NCBI GenBank assembly: GCA_002482545.1
Contig: DLGF01000005.1
Coordinates: 103,451-167,450 of the forward strand
DNA: 64,000 bases
From: Sporomusaceae bacterium UBA7701
GTDB taxonomy: Bacteria > Bacillota > Negativicutes > Sporomusales > UBA7701
Direction: 5' to 3'
This document shows, piece by piece, positions 60,170-64,000 of the stretch. The notes beneath the pieces are model-generated. The model searched no databases, was not told where the DNA came from, and saw nothing but the letters and a program-made list of their open reading frames with translations. Position 1 is the first letter of the stretch, and each line of letters starts with the position of its first letter. The translations under genes and the position numbers were made by a program.

Positions 60170-62299
60170 ATGCGGAATGTCCGGAATTTGCTGCAAAAAT
60201 ACTATGGTTATGAGGATTTCCGTCCTGGACAGGCTGAAATAGTCGACAGCCTGCTAAACGGCAAAGACACTTTGGCCATTATGCCGACCGGGGCGGGCAA
60301 GTCGCTGTGCTTCCAGCTTCCGGCCTTGCTGCTGCCTGGGGTTACGATTGTCGTTTCACCGCTTATTTCGCTCATGAAAGATCAGGTCGACGCCCTGCAC
60401 GCGCTGGGGATTGCTGCAACCTACATCAACAGTTCCCTGACCGCCGCCGAGGTAAGCGACCGCATGTATAACGCCCGCCGCAACAAGTACAAATTGCTGT
60501 ATGTCGCCCCGGAGCGCCTGGAAACGGAGCAATTCCAAGCCGCCGTCCGGACTCTGGAAATATCCATGGTGGCTATTGACGAGGCCCACTGCATTTCACA
60601 ATGGGGCCATGATTTCCGGCCCAGTTACCGCGCTATTGAGCCGTTTATCGCCCAACTGCCCGAACGGCCCGTGATCGGCGCTTTTACCGCTACGGCGACG
60701 GAAAATGTCAAGCAAGACATCCTTGAGCTCCTGGCCCTCCGTGAGCCGGCCACCTATTTCACCGGCTTCGACCGCCCCAATCTGCGGTTCGCCGTCATCA
60801 GGGGCGAAAATAAGCCGGATTTTATCATGAGTTACGCCGCCGCCCATAAAAGCCACTCCGGCATCGTTTATGCGGCGACCCGGAAAGAAGTGGACAAGCT
60901 ATATGCCGCTTTGCGTAAAAAAGGCTATAACGTCCAAAGATATCATGCCGGATTGAACGACGAGGAGCGGAAGAAGAACCAGGAAGCTTTCATCCACGAC
61001 GACGCGAAAATCATGGTGGCCACCAATGCTTTCGGCATGGGGATCGACAAATCCGATGTGCGCTATGTAATCCACTACAACATGCCGAAAAATATGGAGG
61101 CTTACTATCAGGAAGCCGGAAGGGCCGGGCGGGACGGCGAGCCCGCCGAATGCATCCTGTTGTTCGGCCCGCAGGATATCATGCTGCAGAAGTTTCTGAT
61201 CGAACAATCGGTCTTGGATTATGAGCGGAAGTCCGGCGAATTTGCCAAGCTTCAGGATATGGTCGACTACTGCCATACACCCGACTGCCTGCGGCGCTAT
61301 ATTCTGGCTTATTTCGGCGAAACCGCACCGGAGGGCGAGTGCGGAAACTGCGGCAACTGTAACGATGATTCGGAAGTCGTGAACATTACCGTGGAGGCCC
61401 AGAAGGTGCTTTCCTGCATCGTGCGGGTAAACCAACGCTACGGCAGTACGGTGATTGCCGATATTCTGAAGGGATCCAGAAGCAAAAGGATCCTCCAACA
61501 GCACTTTGACGAATTGTCGGTTTATGGAATTTTGAAAGAATATTCCCTGCAGGAAATTAAAGACCTCATCAACCGGCTTATTGCCACAGGGTATCTCTGG
61601 CTTACGGAAAATGAATACCCGGTGGTCAAAATGACGGAAAAAGGAGGGGCGGTTTTAAAGCAGCGCGCCGAGGTCTGGCAAAAGGTTCCCCGCCGGCCGC
61701 AAAAAGGCGCGGCGGACAATTCGCTGTTCGAGCTTCTGCGGGTTGTCCGCAAAAAGATTGCCGACCGGGAACGGGTGCCGCCCTACGTAGTCTTTGCGGA
61801 CAGCACGCTGAAGGAAATGAGCGAATATCTTCCCGCCGACCGGCAAGCCCTGCGGAAAATCAAGGGAGTAGGCGAAACCAAGCTGGAGCGGTACGGCGAC
61901 GAGTTTCTGAGCGTTATCGGGCAGCATGCCGCTGACCGGCAGAGCCAGCCACCCGATTGTCCGGCTGTTCCCGCGACGGCTGAAAAGAAGGAGGACACGC
62001 CCAGCCACATTCTGACGCTGAACCTGTTCCAGACCGGGCTTTCGCTGGCCGAGATCGCCGCTCAGCGCCAACTCAAGCCGGTAACCATCCAGGATCATTT
62101 AATGCGTTGCGGCATCGAGGGCCATGCGATAGACTGGTCGCTTTTCATCCCGGCCCGCTATGAAGCCGCCATTCTTGCCGCGATTCACAAATTGGGAACC
62201 GCTAAACTCAAGGCTTTAAAGGACGCACTGCCGGACGAGGTAGACTATATGGCCATCAAGGCAACCCTATGCAAGCATAGGAAAGACTTGGCCCAATAA
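60170..62299 (+). CDS. recQ: ATP-dependent DNA helicase RecQ
   Basis: This 709-residue 3'-5' helicase opens with the RecQ motif 0 (LLQKYYGYEDFRPGQAEIVDSLL), Walker A MPTGAGKS, DEAH box (IDEAHCISQWGHDFRP) and motif VI QEAGRAGRDG. A Cys zinc site follows (C..YILAYFGE...CGNCGNC), then an RQC winged helix, an HRDC domain (about 525-595), and a C-terminal HTH-like region as in other Firmicute RecQ. The start has AGGAG upstream. It acts in recombination and fork repair. Confidence 0.96.
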   Translation: MRNVRNLLQKYYGYEDFRPGQAEIVDSLLNGKDTLAIMPTGAGKSLCFQLPALLLPGVTIVVSPLISLMKDQVDALHALGIAATYINSSLTAAEVSDRMYNARRNKYKLLYVAPERLETEQFQAAVRTLEISMVAIDEAHCISQWGHDFRPSYRAIEPFIAQLPERPVIGAFTATATENVKQDILELLALREPATYFTGFDRPNLRFAVIRGENKPDFIMSYAAAHKSHSGIVYAATRKEVDKLYAALRKKGYNVQRYHAGLNDEERKKNQEAFIHDDAKIMVATNAFGMGIDKSDVRYVIHYNMPKNMEAYYQEAGRAGRDGEPAECILLFGPQDIMLQKFLIEQSVLDYERKSGEFAKLQDMVDYCHTPDCLRRYILAYFGETAPEGECGNCGNCNDDSEVVNITVEAQKVLSCIVRVNQRYGSTVIADILKGSRSKRILQQHFDELSVYGILKEYSLQEIKDLINRLIATGYLWLTENEYPVVKMTEKGGAVLKQRAEVWQKVPRRPQKGAADNSLFELLRVVRKKIADRERVPPYVVFADSTLKEMSEYLPADRQALRKIKGVGETKLERYGDEFLSVIGQHAADRQSQPPDCPAVPATAEKKEDTPSHILTLNLFQTGLSLAEIAAQRQLKPVTIQDHLMRCGIEGHAIDWSLFIPARYEAAILAAIHKLGTAKLKALKDALPDEVDYMAIKATLCKHRKDLAQ

Positions 62300-62307
62300 G
62301 CTCCGAA

Positions 62308-62340
62308 GGGGCCCGGCGCGCCGGGTCCCCTTTAATTTTT
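62308..62340 (+). terminator. Terminator after recQ
   Basis: GGGGCCCGGC and GCCGGGTCCCC form a tight stem, followed by TTTAATTTTT. The next 440 bases up to the arginase gene contain a TATACT -10-like box near 62568 and a GCAGCTAT direct repeat near 62742-62758, but no gene that I can support. Confidence 0.8.
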
Positions 62341-62778
62341 GCTGTTCCGGTGACGCAGGCGGCACAGCGTCGAGCCCCGCAAAAGATGCAGGCCTCTACG
62401 CTACCGAACCGACCATCGCCTGCCACGCGACGTCCTTCCGCCCGGGAGCCGGAAGGAACAGGGACTCAAGCCGAGCGACGCCATTCGCCTCTTCGGGGGC
62501 GGGACCAGAAATTTAGAAGCGACCGGCCGCAAAAAACTGATTTTTTTCTCGAAATTTGATATACTGAAACGGTGCGCATTGTAATTGATGTAATGGCCGC
62601 CGCCTGATTGGATCATCATAGAACCAGGCGTTGCTGCGGCGTTTCCCCGGCCGCCTGTTCATGCCATAGGCTACAGATGGAGGCATACATAAAATATTAA
62701 GAGTCGTCGAACGGCTGCTTAAAGCAACCGGAAAGTCACTGCAGCTATATGCAGCTATTATGTTGAAGGGAGTTTCCT

Positions 62779-63690
62779 ATGAATCCAACCACTAATCGGC
62801 GTATTTCCATTATCGGGGTTCCACTGGACCTGGGGGCCGACCGGAGGGGCGTTGACATCGGGCCCAGTGCCATTCGCTATGCAGGCGTCAGGGAGAGGCT
62901 TCAGGCCATCGGCTACGAAATTGACGATTTGGGAGATATTCACGTCAACCGCCCGGAAATCTACGAGCCGGATGGCTTAAACCTCAAATACCTCGACGAA
63001 ATTGAGCGCGTCAACACCCAGCTTTGCCGCATGGTCGACGCGGAAATGGACAAGGGGCGTTTTCCGGTGGTTCTGGGCGGAGATCACAGCATCGCCATCG
63101 GAACAATCTCCGGCGTTCTCCAGCATCAAAAGAAATTAGGACTTCTCTGGTTTGACGCCCATGGGGACATCAACACCGCGGAGACTTCTCCCTCGGGCAA
63201 TATTCACGGGATGCCCGTCGCGGTGAGCCTGGGGCACGGCCATGAAAGATTGACCGGGGTTGGTGGCCAAGCCGCCAAACTCGACCCGAAGAACATCGTC
63301 ATGATCGGCATCCGGGCTTTGGACCCGGGCGAGAAAGCGCTGCTCAAAGAACTCGGCGTAACGGTGTACACCATGCACGAAATTGATTTGCTGGGCATGG
63401 CGAAAGTGATGGAAGAAGCTATCAGGCGGGTGTCGGACGGCACTGACGGAGTCCATGTCAGCTTTGACATGGATGTCGTCGATCCCTTATATGCGCCCGG
63501 GGTTGGCACGCCTGTATTCGGCGGCCTGACCTACCGTGAAAGCCATCTCGCCATGGAACTGCTTTCCGACTCCGGCATTGTATCCAGTGTCGAATTCGTG
63601 GAAGTCAATACCGTGCTGGACAATCGAAATCAGACTGCGAACATGGCGGTTGCGCTCATGGGCTCCCTGCTGGGCGAAAGACTGAAATAA
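62779..63690 (+). CDS. rocF: Arginase
   Basis: This 303-residue ureohydrolase has the manganese sites GGDHS (near 100), WFDAHGDIN (near 125) and SFDMDVVDP (near 232), with the arginase-type start ISIIGVPLDLGADRRGVDIGPSAIR and the later SVEFVEVNTVLD. These favour arginase (ornithine and urea from arginine) over agmatinase. TGAAGGGAG precedes the ATG. It stands alone just upstream of the rRNA promoter region. Confidence 0.93.
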   Translation: MNPTTNRRISIIGVPLDLGADRRGVDIGPSAIRYAGVRERLQAIGYEIDDLGDIHVNRPEIYEPDGLNLKYLDEIERVNTQLCRMVDAEMDKGRFPVVLGGDHSIAIGTISGVLQHQKKLGLLWFDAHGDINTAETSPSGNIHGMPVAVSLGHGHERLTGVGGQAAKLDPKNIVMIGIRALDPGEKALLKELGVTVYTMHEIDLLGMAKVMEEAIRRVSDGTDGVHVSFDMDVVDPLYAPGVGTPVFGGLTYRESHLAMELLSDSGIVSSVEFVEVNTVLDNRNQTANMAVALMGSLLGERLK

Positions 63691-63740
63691 CGATCCGGGC
63701 AGGTCGGCGCCATAGCGCCGCTGACACCAAAAATTGGCTG

Positions 63741-63770
63741 TTGACATAGCATAAGAAGCTGTGGTACTAT
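63741..63770 (+). promoter_or_regulatory. rRNA operon promoter P1
   Basis: TTGACA and TACTAT are spaced by 18 bases, followed by AGCAAAGTCGCC. Confidence 0.8.
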
Positions 63771-63814
63771 AGCAAAGTCGCCAATGAGCGGCAAGTGACC
63801 CAGGAAATAACATG

Positions 63815-63843
63815 TTGACATAACGAAAGAGTTGTGTTAATAT
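63815..63843 (+). promoter_or_regulatory. rRNA operon promoter P2
   Basis: TTGACA and TAATAT are spaced by 17 bases, followed by AAAAGTCGCC, the same start-region sequence as after P1. Confidence 0.85.
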
Positions 63844-64000
63844 ATAAAAGTCGCCTGTCGCCGAACTGGATGAAAACTCCAGCAGGCAAGCGCGGCAAAG
63901 TAGGCAAGAAAAGATAGCTTGACAGAAGCTGAAGAAGCTGGTAAGCTATCAAACGTCGCTGAAAAAAAGCAGCGGCAAAGTGTTCTCTGAAAACTGAACA
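63844..64000 (+). other. rRNA operon leader (16S gene expected beyond the window)
   Basis: The leader contains a third TTGACA (63919) with a poor -10 (TAAGCT), inverted repeats GATAGCTT/AAGCTATC and GTCGCTG/CAGCGGC, and ends in GTTCTCTGAAAACTGAACA. That sequence is the usual boxA-like run that precedes 16S rRNA in Firmicutes. The 16S gene itself is not in the window. Confidence 0.8.

Noticed and set aside
62577..62612. Mini-ORF starting GTG CGC ATT before the arginase gene
   Set aside because: Only 11 codons, no ribosome site and no independent support.
1..64000. CRISPR arrays, insertion sequences, prophage genes or tRNA genes
   Set aside because: None seen: no regularly spaced repeats, no transposase or integrase motifs and no cloverleaf with a TTCRANY arm was recognised by eye. 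A computed scan could still find a tRNA.

Overview
The window is G+C-rich (roughly mid-50s percent by eye) anaerobe-type DNA. It ends inside what looks like an rRNA operon leader: tandem TTGACA promoters followed by the GTTCTCTGAAAACTGAAC-type sequence that precedes 16S genes in Firmicutes. Tripartite tricarboxylate transporters, sigma-54 activators, a B12-dependent ribonucleotide reductase, a UbiD/UbiX/LpdD set, Shine-Dalgarno-rich starts and hairpin-T terminators suggest a Firmicute, most likely a Negativicutes (Sporomusaceae-like) organism. This placement is inference; no 16S sequence is present.

Layout: (1) 1-3.6 kb: the end of a class I fumarase/tartrate dehydratase-type alpha subunit, then a tctCBA transporter operon. 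(2) 3.6-10.7 kb: a frameshifted DUF3231 remnant, an orphan NarL-type regulator, and a cluster of UbiD decarboxylase, two SLC13/DASS-type permeases, UbiX prenyltransferase and LpdD-like protein, probably for uptake and non-oxidative decarboxylation of an organic or aromatic acid. (3) 10.7-13.8 kb: a soluble PrpR_N-MCP fusion, a 39-aa ORF behind a perfect AT-rich palindrome, and an MFS exporter. (4) 14-30.4 kb: a putative sigma-54 regulon. Three -24/-12 promoters precede an old-yellow-enzyme/FAD reductase and two near-identical M29/NicX-like metalloenzymes. All three carry an upstream TTAGGCGG element, and a sigma-54 activator lies between the two paralogues. An Fe-S protein, a Cys-rich unknown and a second tctCBA operon belong to the same block. 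A HelD-like helicase and an aconitase lie between on the other strand.

(5) 30.6-34 kb: nrdJ with two tandem NrdR boxes, divergent from thiamine pyrophosphokinase. (6) 34-51 kb: mostly single genes: PLP decarboxylase, ABM-type monooxygenase, cytosolic CZB-type MCP, two CBO0543-type membrane proteins, a lipoprotein, two XRE regulators, a DUF2156/Eis-like acetyltransferase pair, MBL-fold protein, glyoxalase-like protein, quinone oxidoreductase, nitroreductase, FUSC-type membrane protein, M23 peptidase, a membrane-fusion protein and a relic of a cyclase-family gene. A 600-bp stretch at 44.8-45.4 kb holds a strong promoter, tiny ORFs, a sigma-54-like motif and tandem terminators. (7) 51-58.9 kb: MarR regulator, secreted protein, threonine aldolase, a second sigma-54 activator of the same unusual architecture, and its likely target, a sigma-54-promoted MalY/PatB lyase plus an amino-acid permease. 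(8) 59-64 kb: LysR regulator, RecQ helicase, arginase and the rRNA promoter region.

Two themes recur: uptake plus anaerobic breakdown of organic acids or ring compounds, and sigma-54 control by activators with a shared N-terminal sensor of about 190 residues and a winged-helix-like C-terminus in place of the usual Fis helix-turn-helix.
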